A DNA stretch of 64,000 bases, taken from Isoetes taiwanensis (Eukaryota > Streptophyta > Lycopodiopsida > Isoetales > Isoetaceae). Positions 34,345 to 47,288 of the stretch are shown here, piece by piece. The DNA is taken from assembly GCA_021234155.1 (NCBI GenBank), contig JAJEKV010000008.1:14073410-14137409 (forward strand). Reading direction: 5' to 3'. The notes below the pieces were generated by a model that was not told the origin of the DNA, did no database searches, and was given only the letters and a program-made list of their open reading frames with translations. The number at the start of each line of letters is the position of its first letter. The first letter of the stretch is position 1. The translations under genes and the position numbers were made by a program.

Positions 34345-34742
34345 GTGCATGCTTTTAAAGTTATTGTAGTTGTATGCAGATCCAAGAAGTCACCATCTTC
34401 TGCCCAATCTGTCAACTAGGGCCGTCTGCTACAAGAAAGTGCACTTCGTCTTTTAATGCATTAGAAAATTTTTGGTGGTCCAGATATCTAAGTTTGCTGC
34501 ATTTAAGCACCTTATAAGTGCTAGCATTATGTAGTGTCCTATAAAAAAATTTATTTAGTCTGTCTAAGTTTGCTGCATTTAAGCATCTTATAAATCTTGA
34601 AGCCACATTTTTATGTTGCATTGTAAGCTCTGTAGCTTTTGTTTCTAATTTGTAGGGATTACTTTGAAGAACTTTGTAGCTGTCATTTCGTTGACGAACT
34701 TTGTAGCGTTTGTTCCTAAGTTGTCGGCATTTTGTTGAAGTT

Positions 34743-35150
34743 TTAGGCGTCTAGAACCTCAAGTATGTATAATGCTAAGTCATGCATAGATAGTGCTCTG
34801 AGAAGTTGTGGGAGCATAGAATGGACTGTATAATTCTTAAGCATCTCAAAAGCAGGACAACTCAGAAGTGTTTGGTTTGCATCTTCAATAACCTGTAACT
34901 GGCAACATACACATAATCTTGCTTCTCACAACAATTGCGATCGCCCCCATCTACCTGTCTCACTTTGTAGCTTATAGGATACTGTGTGAATTGATGCAAT
35001 ATAAGCTTTTTCCTACGCAAAGAATCAAGCAATTAAACTTGCAGTCCTAGTGACAAAGTGGGGTTTTCATATGCATGATAATGACCAGTTTTGACTTGGG
35101 CCACGGCAAATGCATCCCATATCTTTTGAAACAAAATGACCATCTAGATA
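34743..35150 (-). mobile_element. LINE C-terminal fragment inside block A
   Basis: The minus strand reads LQSETGRWGR, then a Cys motif ARLCVCCQLQVIEDANQTLL with SCPAF. This is the C-x2-C / ED / CP zinc-knuckle ending of a type-I (non-LTR) retroelement, followed by a stop at about 34743. No RT is attached. A near-identical copy lies in block B. Confidence 0.6.
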
Positions 35151-37599
35151 GTGTTCCAAAATCTTAGGATTAGAACTTGCAAGCACCATGTAGTATTCCT
35201 GTTGCACAGACCAGCGATATCCAATGCTCTTTCCAATACCTTTTCAAACGCTAAGGAGATTCAGCCATGGCAAGTGCGAGAAGAGGGTACCTATCAGACA
35301 TGTGATACACCTTGCTAATATAATGGAGACGGTGCTTCATGGCAGAATGTTGATCTCTTGTAGAAAGAATATAGCACAGGGCACCATACCTAGGTTGTTT
35401 AGAATAAAATGATTTAGTTGAAACTCGACGCAAATGGCCCAATATAATTATACATTTCGTAAAAGCTGTCTAAATGATGAGAGAATAATACATTACATTA
35501 TATTAAGGTGCTTCATATGGTTCAAATAGAGATAGATTTGTCCATCTTAGATGGATTGATAGATATATGAAGATTTTTTTAACAGAGATATATCCTGGCA
35601 AAGGATAGGGATTGCCAATTTTGGTTCAGGCTCAACTTTAGAGAGATCCATTTTGGCAAAAGAAATGGATTGTCAGGGTAGGGTTTGTGTTGTAGCTTGG
35701 TCTTATTTTTTAGTGGGTTTTCCCAAGCCCAAACGTATATATCATCAGCATTGATCAACTAGTATTGGGCAAGTTGGGCAAATTCCCGTGTAAACATGGT
35801 TTGTTAGGAGTTGAGTTATGAAAGTTCCTCCGAGTTTTTTAAGAGGGACGATATAACTTTTGAGCTGGAAGGAAATATTTGACTATTTGGGCACAACAAA
35901 TTGAGTCCCATTTTGTTTTGGTATTGCAATTTGGTGCAACCACGCCCACCACAAATAATTCGGAATCTTGTTTGGGTCCTCTAATTTTTGATGATTGCCT
36001 ACACAAGTAAAACACAAAGAAGAATGAGGAAGACAATGGCTCCTAAGGTTGTTATATTATGGGTAAGCTATTTGATCCAACTTTCCCCTGCTTTGCTCGG
36101 AGTGAGCTTCCCTCCGCCGTTGATCTCAACGCCCACTGGACAAACAAAAAAGCTGTCCAAAATAGCTTTCTCTTTATGTACATTAAGCGGTTATGATAGG
36201 TTTAAAAGCTTCCCCATCAATGGTTGCATTCAAAATGAAAATGGCTAAAATATTATAGGAGAAAAAAATAGTGGCATGGAAGATCCTTTCTCTTGTTTTG
36301 TTGTCGGTTGCAGTTTGCAAAAGACTATATGATGTTTTAGTGTTTGTGACATGAATATTTTCGATCGCATCTCTTTTTGCAAAATGTTATACGTTACATT
36401 GCATTAGGAAAACTTTGCAAGTATAAAATGCTAGTACATTACAATGCATTGGGAAAACATTTAGAACCTACCAGAAAATCTCCTAATGTTCCTCTATATT
36501 TCAAGTTTCCAACCAAAAATTTATATCATCCTTATAGAAAAGTCTATAATGGGGACTCCCAGTCTACTTGACTCCATTTCATTTTTGTTCCTTCATATGC
36601 CGGACATCTGTTCGACACATGCCTCTCCATGTATCTCATCTTTGATTTTCCCCATATTGTGTAGCGTACAAGACATGTTTTCCCTCTCCATTATGCGTCG
36701 TAGCCATCTACTCTTTTCAATCTATAATTTGTGGTTCTCTGTCCACTTCTGTTATCCACTTCTTTCCATAGCTCCAATCCCATTCTGTTGGCCCAATCCT
36801 CTAGTTATGTTATCTAACCCCCTTATATTTTTCTGCCATTTCCTTTGATGCCTCTATTGCCTTTTTTTCTCCATATTTCTGCCTGCATTTGCTGGTGTTT
36901 TGGTCATATTAAACGTCCATGCCTTTATTCCTCAGTTCGAAATGACGTTTTCTCCGTATATAGACTATATAATATAATAGTTTTTTATTGCCATTAGTTA
37001 TCTCTCATTTGTTTTCAAGTCCTAATTCATTTCTTGCATCCCAAATATTTATATTCATCTGCGTTTTTCTTTGACTCCCCATATATTTAGTCCCATCCTC
37101 TTCCTTAGTTGCTTTCCCAAAATGACAATCGGCCCACCGAACGGGGCACACACACCGACCTCTATGCCTTATGGATGGCATGCTCGAATCCACATTGGTA
37201 GCGACTGTCGAGAGCGAGAACTTTTTCCGTCAATCCCGCTCTACCTCCTGCGCCCCGGATCGCACCCCGACTTGCAAGGGGCGGACCTACATGTCAGCAA
37301 AAGTCTTGATTGATGCGTTGAGATAGTGCTTTATGCCAATGACGAGAGCTTTCATGCGACAGATCTGCATCGGCTGCGTAGGACTACCCCGATCGGCACT
37401 TGCAAGCCCCAGGTCTATACTCGGCTGCCAATTAACTTGGCATAAATGTCTAGGATAACTTTGAAGTTGCAATACTAATATTGCTTAATGGTTTGGAGTA
37501 TACACAAATAAGCATGTCAAAGTATTTCCTTATTCATCTGTGGGAGAAAATATAATCCTAATACAATAATGCAGGTTCTATCGATGATATCTCCTATCA

Positions 37600-40500
37600 T
37601 GACAATGGTCACGTCTCCCCTATTCGACTGCCATCTCTTCTTGACCTTCAGATATGCGGCGGGAGCGAGCCTTACATAGAATTATGAACCACCATGCGTT
37701 TTGCAAAGGATCTGGAACGAAGGTGACCTGCAAAATCTCTATTACATTAGTTCATTTGTTAATGACATATATAAAATTTATTGCATCTAGTTAAACATAC
37801 TTGTTCACATTGCTCAGCCCTCACGAGTGTGTCTTGACCACGATACTGACGAGTTGAATCTAGTGAATACAAGACACCCAGATCTTTGTGTATCATGGCA
37901 TGAGGACCAGTACACACAAGATCAAACCATTCGGTATCAAACAACATTATTTTGAATGCACTACTGACATCAACCTCCATGATAGTCTTTATAGCACCAA
38001 TCCATTCTAACATTGCATCGATTGGATTTGGGTCTGCACTACCAGTCTGACAAACTGTACAAAACTTTGCTGATATACCACAATCATAAGTGCATTTGCC
38101 AGCACTTTGCCGTCGGAAGTGAGCACCAGAAGACCATATTGATGCAAATGAATTATACTACAGAGTAAAAGAACAAACGTTCAAAATAACAAACGATACT
38201 TATGACTTATATGCTATTAACTTGCACTTACACAGAGTGACACGTCTTTAGCATATGCAAATTCTTCGCTAGAAATATGTTCGCCATGTTGCCTTGCCAT
38301 CCCTAATTGTTTGAACAACCATTTGTTGTTTATCTCACTTGGCATAGCCCTTAGATGATCTGAAAATGGTTGTTGGCGATTCTTTTGTCGATAGCGTCTT
38401 CTTTCATCGTCTTTCATTGACTTTTGCCTATTCTTCTATTTTGAACAATTTCTTCTGTGGTCTTCCTTCGGGAACTAATCATAGTTGGAGTGTCTTCATT
38501 GGTCCATAGTGGTGGAGCACTGGGTGTAGATCGACCAAGAACTCGGTGACATAGAATAATGACTCTCGTGCTAGTCCGTGCAACCCTCTGGCCTTGCCTT
38601 CTAACATACATAGTCCTTGAGGATCTTTAGAAGCGTTCTACAAAAAATATCCATCTAGGATTTATTGTGCCTGCAAGCTCTAGTTTGTCCACTAAGTGCA
38701 CTAGTAGATGAGTTTGTATGTCTAGGAAACTTGTTGAGAATTCTTTCTCGAGCATACAATGCTTCAATGGGGCTTCAATGACTTTAGTTTGCATGTATGC
38801 ACTTTCTATTGTCGTTATCTCATTCCTTGTAATCCATCTACATGTCATTTAAGAAAGAAAAGAATTAAGCGAGAGTTCAGCATGAGTGATTTCAAAATCC
38901 GTACGAACCTGAAAAACTCTGATAAGAGATATATTGCATGTAGTGGACTGTCAGCGAGACGACCTCTCAGAACAATATATAGGCATAACAAACTGCACAT
39001 ATTGAATGCAACAGTGTTGCATTGGAACTTGTAATGTACAATGTAAAGCAATTATAGCGAATGAAGCATACCTGCAACATCTTATGCCAATCATGGAATT
39101 TCAACCCGGTTAACTCCCCTTCATTAGAAAACAATTATGCAACGAATGCATATATCCCATCGGAGTCTTCATTGCCTTGATCACTTCTCGAATAGACTTC
39201 AAACATTTTCTAGGCATGATCCAATCGACCTGTGGTCTTGTTCCTTCTTCGACATATTGCCATGCCTTAGCTTCCGAACTAGCTTCTTGTAGTTGCTCTT
39301 GTACTGCATCAGCGTTCTTACGTCCTGTGACGTGCCTCCAAATGGACGACAAAATATTTTTGAAGATGTGCATGGGATCAAGAAGATGATGGATCTTAAA
39401 TTTTGTCTAATAGGCTAGAAGGAAAAATGATGCTTTCCACTTCATTCCCTTTTATTTCCTTCGGCGGCATCCCGCATGTTTTTCCAATCCACCATTGTCA
39501 ACCTTTTGGGAGGCTCTTCAGTGCAATGCGTTTCTCTTGGACCTATGTATCGAAGTCGATTTTCCAGTGGCAGATATCTCTTAAAGTTTGCATAGACATT
39601 CTTGTGCAATGCCGTTGACCGGCGAGAGTTCAACTATTCAAACCCACACAAGTGGCATGTCATATATCCAGACACTTGGAGTCCAGAGAGTTCATACAAA
39701 TCGGGCCAATCGCTCGTTGTCCACATTAAGATTGCTCTCAAGATAAATCTTCGTTCAACACGGAATTCTTTTGAGACATCGTAAACTTCAACACCTTCAC
39801 TCTACAGTGTCAGAAGCTCATTAATAACTATTTTGAAATACGGATCTAAACCTTCTGGCTTCTTCGATTCTAGTACTACCATTAAATGGCCAGTCTTCAT
39901 GAGTAACCACGATGGTAAATTATAGTTGATTAACACCACTGGTCAAGTTGACCACGTTGCAGACTAACGTCCATACGGATTAACGCCATCCATTGCCAAC
40001 CCTAATCTGAGATTTCGTGGCTCTCTTCCAAATTCTGGCCATGTTTCATCAATATGTTTCCATTGCTTGCAGTTATTAACCACGCGAAATACATTGTCAC
40101 TTGACACATTAGCAGCACATCAACTCATTAGCGAAGCTAGAGATTCACATCGAAACAATAGCCTTATGCGAGGGATGAATGGAAAGTAGCGAACCACCTT
40201 CATCGGAACGACATTTCCCTTGGCATCTGCGTTATACCTAAAGGCACTACATTTAGGGCACGTTTTTGTGTTCTTATAGATGTCATTTGGATAATATACC
40301 ATGCAATCATTTGGATAAGCATGAATCTTATGGTAGTCTAAACCAGTAGCTGTCAATATATTTTTTATTTCATCGCGGCTCTTGGGCATAGTGTTCTCTT
40401 GTGGGAGTATTTTCTCTTGTGATAACCCGCATAAAGTCATTTCTTACGTATACATTCAACTACGAATTCAATAAGTCGAGTGATTGCAATTGTACTTACT

Positions 40501-40786
40501 CTAACAAAGCCGTAACACTGGCATTGCTCCATTTGAATTTAGCTTGAAGGTTTAGTATCAATAAAGATGTTGCTAATCTAGATATGCTTGCCCCTGGATA
40601 TAGCTGAATGTAAAAAACTACAATTATCCAACCCACTTGATCCCTCTGAATCAGGGCGCAGAGTAGATGGCAATACATAGCTTCAAGGATGCTGGATCCT
40701 TGCTTAAATTCATGGCTGTAGAAATACATTGTTGTTCCTAGACTGCTAGATGGCGACTTGGAGTTTTCTGCACTGGGTAAGTGCAA
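37600..40786 (-). pseudogene. CACTA (En/Spm) transposase, TNP2 type, copy A
   Basis: Minus-strand order matches plant TNP2 genes. An N-terminal exon ends ASVTALLE at 40496, followed by a GTAAGT donor and an intron of about 55 bp. Then comes the Transposase_21 region (40440-40120) with LDYHKIHAYPNDCMVYY, a CPKC motif and VVRYFPFIPRIRLLF. Further blocks give RNLRLGLAMDG, YNLPSWLLMKTG and MTCHLCGFE (about 40010-39640), then IFKNI and TPMGYMHSLHNC (39373-39110). The DUF4218 block has THLLVHLVDKLELAGTINPR with W (about 38720-38640). DUF4216 (38013-37759) has DVSSAFKIMLFDTEWFDLV. Several frameshifts and stops break it, so it cannot make a full transposase. CACTA termini are not clearly visible; TGCTACAAGAAAG at 34428 is only CACTA-like. 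Confidence 0.8.
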
Positions 40787-40875
40787 ACAAACGCTAGATT
40801 GCTTTATCTAGATCCCAAGGAACTGTGGCAAGAAAAAAAAAACCATGTTAAAGATATTATACAAAGTGCTAAGAA

Positions 40876-42119
40876 TTTACAGTATTGTGTTGCATCATCT
40901 ATAATATCACGAAACTCACCAGCACTGACGAGCACAGTAGAAAGAGGGCTTTTTTCAGGTTGGGCGCATTGTTGGATGAGATTGAGGCCCCTCTGCAAAA
41001 CAGTGAGCAGCCCGCTTGTTGCATGCGATGCAATTTTGCTTTCCACTGCGCAGTGATTAACCCAATGGGAATGCAGATCCCGCACTGTAGAATCTACAAA
41101 CTGTATGAAAGCTCGGCACTGGTTAGACCAGATCATGCTCTGAGTCTCATTGTTGGCTCCAAATATTTGTGTGCTCTTGTGAATCAGAGCACCCAGATCC
41201 ATTGATGCACAATTGCCCCAGCAATTTGATTAACGATTTGCTCAAGAGAAGTTCCCCCAAAACAATTTGCTCAAGAGAAGCCCCTCTAAAGTAATGTGCC
41301 CTTGAACGTGTCCTGGCTGCAATAGCCACATTACTTGTTCCTTTAAGATTTAAGATTGACTAAAATATAATACTCCACTTCGCAGTTCGCACATCCAATA
41401 AATAATGAAACAGCTCATATGTCCAAAATGTGGCTGTCCCACCTTACCATTGAGTCAAAAATTAAATTAAATGTAAAGCATCCATCACATGTGTAACCTC
41501 TTTCTACAGACCGACGTTGTGCTCTTGAATAATGAATGATACCTGAATACTATTATTGTCGCTAGCAATGTGAAAATCATTTGCAACTTAATGTGAGTAA
41601 TTGAGTACAAAGAGCACAACATTCTTTCTCCTCTAACTTTTTCTTACTATGTTTGAACCTAGTATATATCTTGAGTATATACTTGTATGGTATTTCCTCC
41701 TCGGCCTCGACATGCACAAATCGAGCAACCTATTTTTAGGGTTGTCTTCTCCACCTGCTTAGGTTATCCCCAGTTGGGGGGGGGGTCAACAAGTAGAACA
41801 ATGGTGTTAGGGTTAGCTTCTTTTTTGTTAGTAATGAATGGAGGGAAAAATAAATGGCAATGGCAATATCTATTTCCTCTTTAATATCTATTTTCTATTC
41901 TATTATTATAGTTCCGTTCATCTTAGCAATTCTTCTAGTTATTCTTCTAAAAAATTCCTTTCAATTCATCTGCCAAAGTTGGGTTTGAAGAAACAACCTT
42001 GGATATTGCTTCCCTCATGTTCTCAACGCTCACCCTTTAGTTTAATTCTCCCAAAGATAATATCCTCAACCAAGTCCGTCCAACAATTCTTTGCTTCAAG
42101 CGTTCTTAATGCTCCTGCA
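40876..42119. other. Sequence between block A and partial copy C
   Basis: 40876-41335 is unrelated to copies B and C. It has long overlapping open frames on both strands (minus 41202-40804, about 133 codons) that I cannot assign; it may be captured host sequence. From 41405 to 41515 the sequence resembles 42580-42715 (CCACCTTACCATTGAGTC, TAAATGTAAAGCATC, CACATGTGTAACCTCTTTCT), so the block-A element resumes there. 41520-42119 is AT-rich intergenic DNA with a G9 run at 41777-41785. Confidence 0.5.
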
Positions 42120-42590
42120 ATGTTGAATGTAAAAAACGACAACCATTCAACCCACTTGATGCCTCTGAATCAGGGCGCAGTGTAGATGCCAATACATAGC
42201 TTCAGGGATGTTGGGTCCTTGCTTAAATTCATCGCTATAGAAATATATTATTGTTCCTTGGCCTGATAGATGACCATTTGGAGTTTTATGCACTTGGCAA
42301 GTGTAAGCAAATGCTAGATTTACTTTATCTGGATCTATAGGAACTGTGGCAAGAGAAAAAAAACCATGTTAAAGTTATCATACAAAGTGCTTAGGAAGAC
42401 AACCCAATTTGTATGGTTACCGATTCATGTTAAAACATCCAACAACGGGGCCAAGCTTCATCATCTAGCCAAAATTCTTTAGCTAAAACACGTAAAACAA
42501 ACACATAAGTAAAAAGTTAAATGATTTTGTAAATCAAATCTGGAAAACACTAACCAAGTTTTTCCCCAACTGACGGACAGATTGTCCAAA
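42120..42590 (+). repeat. Partial, diverged copy C of the CACTA block right part
   Basis: Matches 53098-53560 of block B: GAATCAGGGCGCAG, CAATACATAGCTTCA, GGAACTGTGGCAAGA, CCATGTTAAAG, TTTTGTAAATCAAATCTGG. It is more diverged than A and B are from each other, so it is an older copy. Confidence 0.85.
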
Positions 42591-43577
42591 TTGTGGTTGT
42601 TCCACCTTACCATTGAGTCTTTATTTTATTTTGATAAACTTTTAGTCGATCCTCTCAAAAGTTAAATTAAATGTAAAGCATCACATGTGTAACCTCTTTC
42701 TATAGTGCTTCGAGTTTGTTTAACTAATATAGATGTTATGTTGTCCAACGATAGTTTAGAACCTAGAATTAGCATTTCATCAATCCCACGAGAAACTTAA
42801 TGAGCTCTAATTCACGCTTTTCTCATGGCAATGTTAATGTATCTTGCATGCCCAAGATTTCATTGTATACCATGCGATTGCGGTCAACATCTACATAAAT
42901 AGAGTACTCATGCTCATCTCGTATGTGTCCCATCATATACCATCCCATTTGAGCAGGATGGAAGATGTCATGGATGCCCTTGCCTTATTGGGTGATGGCT
43001 ACTCACTCACGGCTTCTGCATCTCCCGACCTAGAGTAGTGAAGCTGTCCTCGAGTATCAGCAACCGGGTTGTTAAAATTATGTGTCATGTGATATTCGAG
43101 CACATAAGGGGATTAGTGACCACATCTTGGCTCCCCTAGGCTAATGAGGATTCATACAAGCATTCATGAGAAGCAGTGGCAGTGAATGCAAGAAAAAAAG
43201 CATAGAAGTTGAAAAGTGGCGGCAGGTACTACCCGTGACGCTGCTACGGGCGTAAAACGCTTGATACCCCCGCCGCCACTTAGGGTTTTGGGTTGACTGG
43301 TCAAACGGGTCAAAGTCAACGACAGCTGGAACTTAAGGACAGCAGGGCATCCTATTATTTAGGCAAGTTGGAAAACTTTCTATATGAAGGGCATGCACGA
43401 TTTGACAAGTGGATATATCCAGGTTGATAAGAAAATATATAGATGAATGATGGTGATAGAAAATTATGAGCTGAGTGCAGATACAGGTGCGTGTATGCAG
43501 CTTTAGGAGCGGGTGGGTTTGAAGGGGACAGAGTCTTGGCATACTTGGGTTCAAACCCCAAGCTCTGATTCTAACAT

Positions 43578-43589
43578 TGGTATCGAGCT
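43578..43589 (+). promoter_or_regulatory. Primer-binding site of the Copia element (initiator tRNA-Met type)
   Basis: TGGTATCGAGCT is one base short of the TGGTATCAGAGC sequence used by many plant LTR elements and primed by tRNA-iMet. It follows a CA at 43575-43576 that would be the end of the 5' LTR. The LTR start cannot be fixed without a 3' LTR. Confidence 0.6.
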
Positions 43590-45164
43590 ATAAGATCTAG
43601 TAATCATGACAACTAGATTTGGTGCAAATTTTGTCAATACAATTGAAGTTTTTAAAGGGGATGGAGGGTTTCAAATCTGAAGGAAAGTATTAGAGCTGCT
43701 TCGAGTTTGAAAAGTTATGGTATCCGATTGATGGTAGTGCAAATTTGCAAGTCACAGAGCAACTAATTAGGGGGATTCAAGCTCTACTGCTAGCTCTAGT
43801 GCAATCACCGAAGGTGGTGCAAAGTGTCTCGCAGGGGAAACCGCTAGCTCGGCGAGACGCAGCCTAAAATTATGGAAGCTCAAGCCATAATTATGTGCAA
43901 GGTAGGAACCGCTTTTAAAGTTAAAACTCGAGGTATGAAGCCTAAAGATATGTGGGACTATCCGATTAAACATTATGAACAAAAAAGAGTTCCTCCTCAC
44001 GATAGATATGTTGGAAAAGGAGTTAAGGAAGATGAAGCTTGTGAAAAAAAGATAACCTAACTAATTTTTAGAAAGGTTTGACTCTATTATTGCGGATCTT
44101 GAAGGTGCTGGAAATATTCCGAGTGAGCAGATGATCGATTTTGGCTTTAGCAAGGTCGGGTTTCTCATAATAGTCATTTAGCAACTTTGCTCGTAAATGT
44201 AGCTACTTCTAAGGAACATGCCATCGAATGATACGACCTGAATTTGAGCAATCTAATGTTGCACAAGAGGAGTCGTAAACAATCCGCAGAGGTATTGTAT
44301 AATCGGTAAGGCTAAGAAGGTTGGTTTTAAAAAAATTTCACAAGAAAAAGTAGGGCCTTGCTATTTATGTAATCAAGATGGTCATTTGAAGAATGAATGT
44401 CCAAGTAACAAAGGAAAAAGAATTGAGGTGTTTTAATTGTGAGGGCAAGGGCCATTTCTCTTTCAATTGCTCAAGTCCTAAAAAAAGAGGAAGAGGTCGT
44501 GGTAGATCTTGAGGTTTGAGGAGGGGAAGAGGCGGGGACAAGTTTGTGGGTGGTGCAAGTGTCAATATAATGGAGAAGCATGAAAGTAGTGAAGGAGAGA
44601 TAGAAGATGACACCTTGAGGTAAGAAAAGCTTAACTTGTAATGTTTCTATATGTCCAAGAAGAAATAATAACAAGTTTGTGGTTATAGATTCAGGAGCGA
44701 GGAGAAAAGTGTGATGTGATATGCACATGTTAAAAATGTGGAAAAAAGAAAGAAGGTCATGTTTGACTTGGTGATGGAGGCCTGAAAAAATAGAAGACTC
44801 GGAGTTTTGGAGTTGTTTGATTTGAATGGAAAACTTTGTTATATCTTGAAAGAGGTTTTTGTGTGTACCTAGTCTTGTAAGAAATCTCATATCGGTGTGG
44901 AGTTAGTGGATATGGGATACAAAGTTTTATTTGAAAAAAATCCAATGTAAAGTATTTTCTGAATGATGAATTAAAGTTCATTGGCAAAAGAGTTGGAAAC
45001 TTGTTTGGTTTTAATATTGATCATCTTCATGAAGTTAACTGTAGAATATCCGGATATAAAACTTTGGCATAACAAGGCTATGTCATGTGAATTCGATAGA
45101 ATTGAAGCTCTAAAAAATAAGGGTATAATATCTGCAAAAGTAGAAGAAGAAGGAAAACTTTTAT

Positions 45165-46040
45165 GTGGTGGCTGTCAACTTGGAAAACAACCAAGATTAC
45201 CATTCAAAAGGTCAAATAAAAGAGCAAAGGGCATTTTGGATTTGGTACACACGGATCTATGTGGTCCCTATAAATGTTACCAGTTTAAGTGGACATAAGT
45301 ATTTCATGACCTTCATAGACGATTTTAGTAGAAGGACAAAAAGTTATATTTTGAAAACAAAAGATCAAGCAAGTGAGGCCTTGAAATTATTTACTGCTGA
45401 AACTGAGCTAGAGACTGGAAGGAAAATTAAGTGTATAAGATCAGACAGGGGTGGTGAGTATATATCTGATGAATTTAAGTTTTTTTGTGCAAGCAGAGGA
45501 ATCAAGAGGCAACTAACTTGTAGATACTCACCACAACAAAATGGAGTAGCTGAAAGAAAGAACAGGACCTTACTAGATGCTGTGAGATCCATGCTAAAAT
45601 ACTCTGGCCTACCAAATTTTCTGTGGGATGAAGCTGTGAAGGCAGCAGTCTATATTCAAAATTTGTTACCTTCTACAAGCATAAAAGGTGCCATTCCCGA
45701 AATGCTTTGGTCTGGTAAGCTTCCATCTTATGACAGATTTAAAGCATATGGATGTTTATGTTTTGGTCATGTTCCTGAAGAATTAAGAAAGAAATTGGAT
45801 GATAGGGCATATATAACATATCTTGTAGGATATGATTCAAGCTCAAAAGCATTCAGACTATATGATCCAGCAAGGAGAAAAATCATAGTTAGCAGGGATG
45901 TTATTTTTAATGAGAATGAGTTTTATAGAAGGATTCCCATGGTAAACTCAGAAACTCCATGTGACAATAAAAGGAAAGATGTTATTTCAGAAATACAACA
46001 AGAAATAAATAAAGAAGAAGATAAAACTGAAAAGCTTTAA
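45165..46040 (+). pseudogene. Copia integrase segment of pol (open part)
   Basis: The longest open stretch of the element, about 290 codons, covering the integrase core with its D,D35,E-type acidic residues and the C-terminal GKGI-like region (AYGCLCFGHVPEELRKKL, VGYDSSSKAFRLYDP, IIVSRDVIFNE). A frameshift separates the GAG_pre-integrase/HTDLCGP part from it, and a stop at 46038 separates it from the RT. Confidence 0.88.
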
Positions 46041-46300
46041 CAAGCAGATTTAAGTGATTCTGACAATGAGTCAGAATTAATTCCAGAGGAAGTTGTTGAG
46101 TCCGAAATGAAACCTGGTATTGAACATCAAGAGTTAGAAGTTGATCATGGTATTAAACCCAAGAGAAAGCCAAGACGAATCAAGCTCGATTTTGGGCAGA
46201 GGAAGCTAAACATGTTTTAGAATCACATGGGAGAAATGAAACTGGAAGAAGCAAAAGACTCAGATCTGTTGCAGGAGAAATTAATACAGTATTTGACATT

Positions 46301-46915
46301 TTGATATTAGAAAATGATAAAATACCTCAAAATTATGATGAAGCAGTGCATGATTCTCATGGAAAAAACTGGCTAAGTGCCATGGAAGAAGAAATGAGTG
46401 CTTTTAAGAGAACAAACACTTATACCGTAGTAGATATGCCATTGAATAAGAATATAGTTGGAAGTAAATGGATATATCGAGTGAAACCGGGTGTTGATAA
46501 AAGAACAAAAAAATTCAAAACCAGACTGGTTGCTCAAGGGTTCACACAGAAAAAAGGGGAAGATTTTGATGAAACATTCTCACCATTAGTGAAGATAAAC
46601 AGTTTAAGAATGCTATTGGCTATTGCAAATGCCTGTGATTATGAAATACATCATATGGATGTAAGTACAGCATTTCTGAATGCTAAATTGGAAGAGGAAA
46701 TATATCTGAAACCTGCACCTGGATTTGAAGAAAAAAAAGATAAAGTGTGGAGGTTAAATAGAGCAGTGTATGGCCTTAAGCAATCTCCCAGAGAATGGTA
46801 TAAGTGTATGGATGGATATTTGTTGGAACAAGGTTTTGAAAAGCTCAATTATGATGGGAATATTTACAGATTTAAAATGGGAAATGACTGGTGCATGCTT
46901 TTAAAGTTATTGTAG
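46301..46915 (+). pseudogene. Copia reverse transcriptase, N-terminal two thirds
   Basis: An open frame of 204 codons holding the RT fingers and palm up to YLLEQGFEKLNYDGNIY. It ends four codons after the breakpoint with block B and lacks the catalytic YVDD motif, so it cannot be active. Confidence 0.9.
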
Positions 46916-47288
46916 TTATATGCAGATCCAAGAAGTCATCATCTTCTGCCCAATCTGTCAACTAGGGCCGTCTGCTACAAGAAAGTGCACTTCGTCTTTT
47001 AATGCATTAGAAAATTTTTGGTGGTCCAGATATCTAAGTTTGCTGCATTTAAGCACCTTATAAGTGCTAGCATTATGTAGTGTCCTATAAAAAAATTTAT
47101 TTAGTCTGTCTAAGTTTGCTGCATTTAAGCACCTTATAAATCTTGAAGCCACATTTTTATATTGCATTGTAAGCTCTGTAGCTTTTGTTTCTAATTTGTA
47201 GGGATTACTTTGAAGAACTTTGTAGCTATGAAATTTGGTTGACGAACTTTGTAGCGTTTGTTCCTAAGTTGTCGGCATTTTGTTGAAG

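Larger units (their letters stand above)
34345..40875 (+). repeat. Duplicated block, copy A (6.5 kb)
   Basis: This is collinear with 46891-53369 from GTGCATGCTTTTAAAG on the left to TGCTAAGAA on the right. Identity is high, with a few percent substitutions and small indels, and copy B is about 50 bp shorter. It contains the tail of a LINE and a whole CACTA-type transposase region. Copy A stops at 40875, where unrelated sequence begins. Part of the expected continuation reappears at about 41410-41515, which matches the right flank of copy C. Confidence 0.9.
43577..46890 (+). mobile_element. Ty1/Copia retrotransposon, 3'-truncated
   Basis: Gag and pol follow the PBS in Copia order. A degenerate gag ends in two zinc knuckles, CYLCNQDGHLKNEC (44360-44402) and CFNCEGKGHFSFNC (44434-44472), then an Arg/Gly-rich tail. 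The protease motif VIDSGA is at about 44685. GAG_pre-integrase is LWHNKAM with LLCGGCQLGKQ (about 45060-45190). The integrase catalytic residues are seen as HTDLCGP (frame shifts here, about 45260), RSDRGGEY (about 45440) and YSPQQNGVAERKNRTL (about 45525-45570). The RT begins with NWLSAMEEEM, GSKWIYRVKPG, RLVAQGFTQ, MDVSTAFLNAKLEEEIYLK and YGLKQSPREWYK (46360-46800). It stops at 46913, before the YVDD box, because block B replaces the rest. RNase H and the 3' LTR are absent from the window. Confidence 0.92.

Noticed and set aside
34428-34440. CACTA terminal sequence (TGCTACAAGAAAG)
   Set aside because: It differs from CACTA at the first bases, and the duplicated block extends about 80 bp beyond it on the left, so it is not shown to be an element end.
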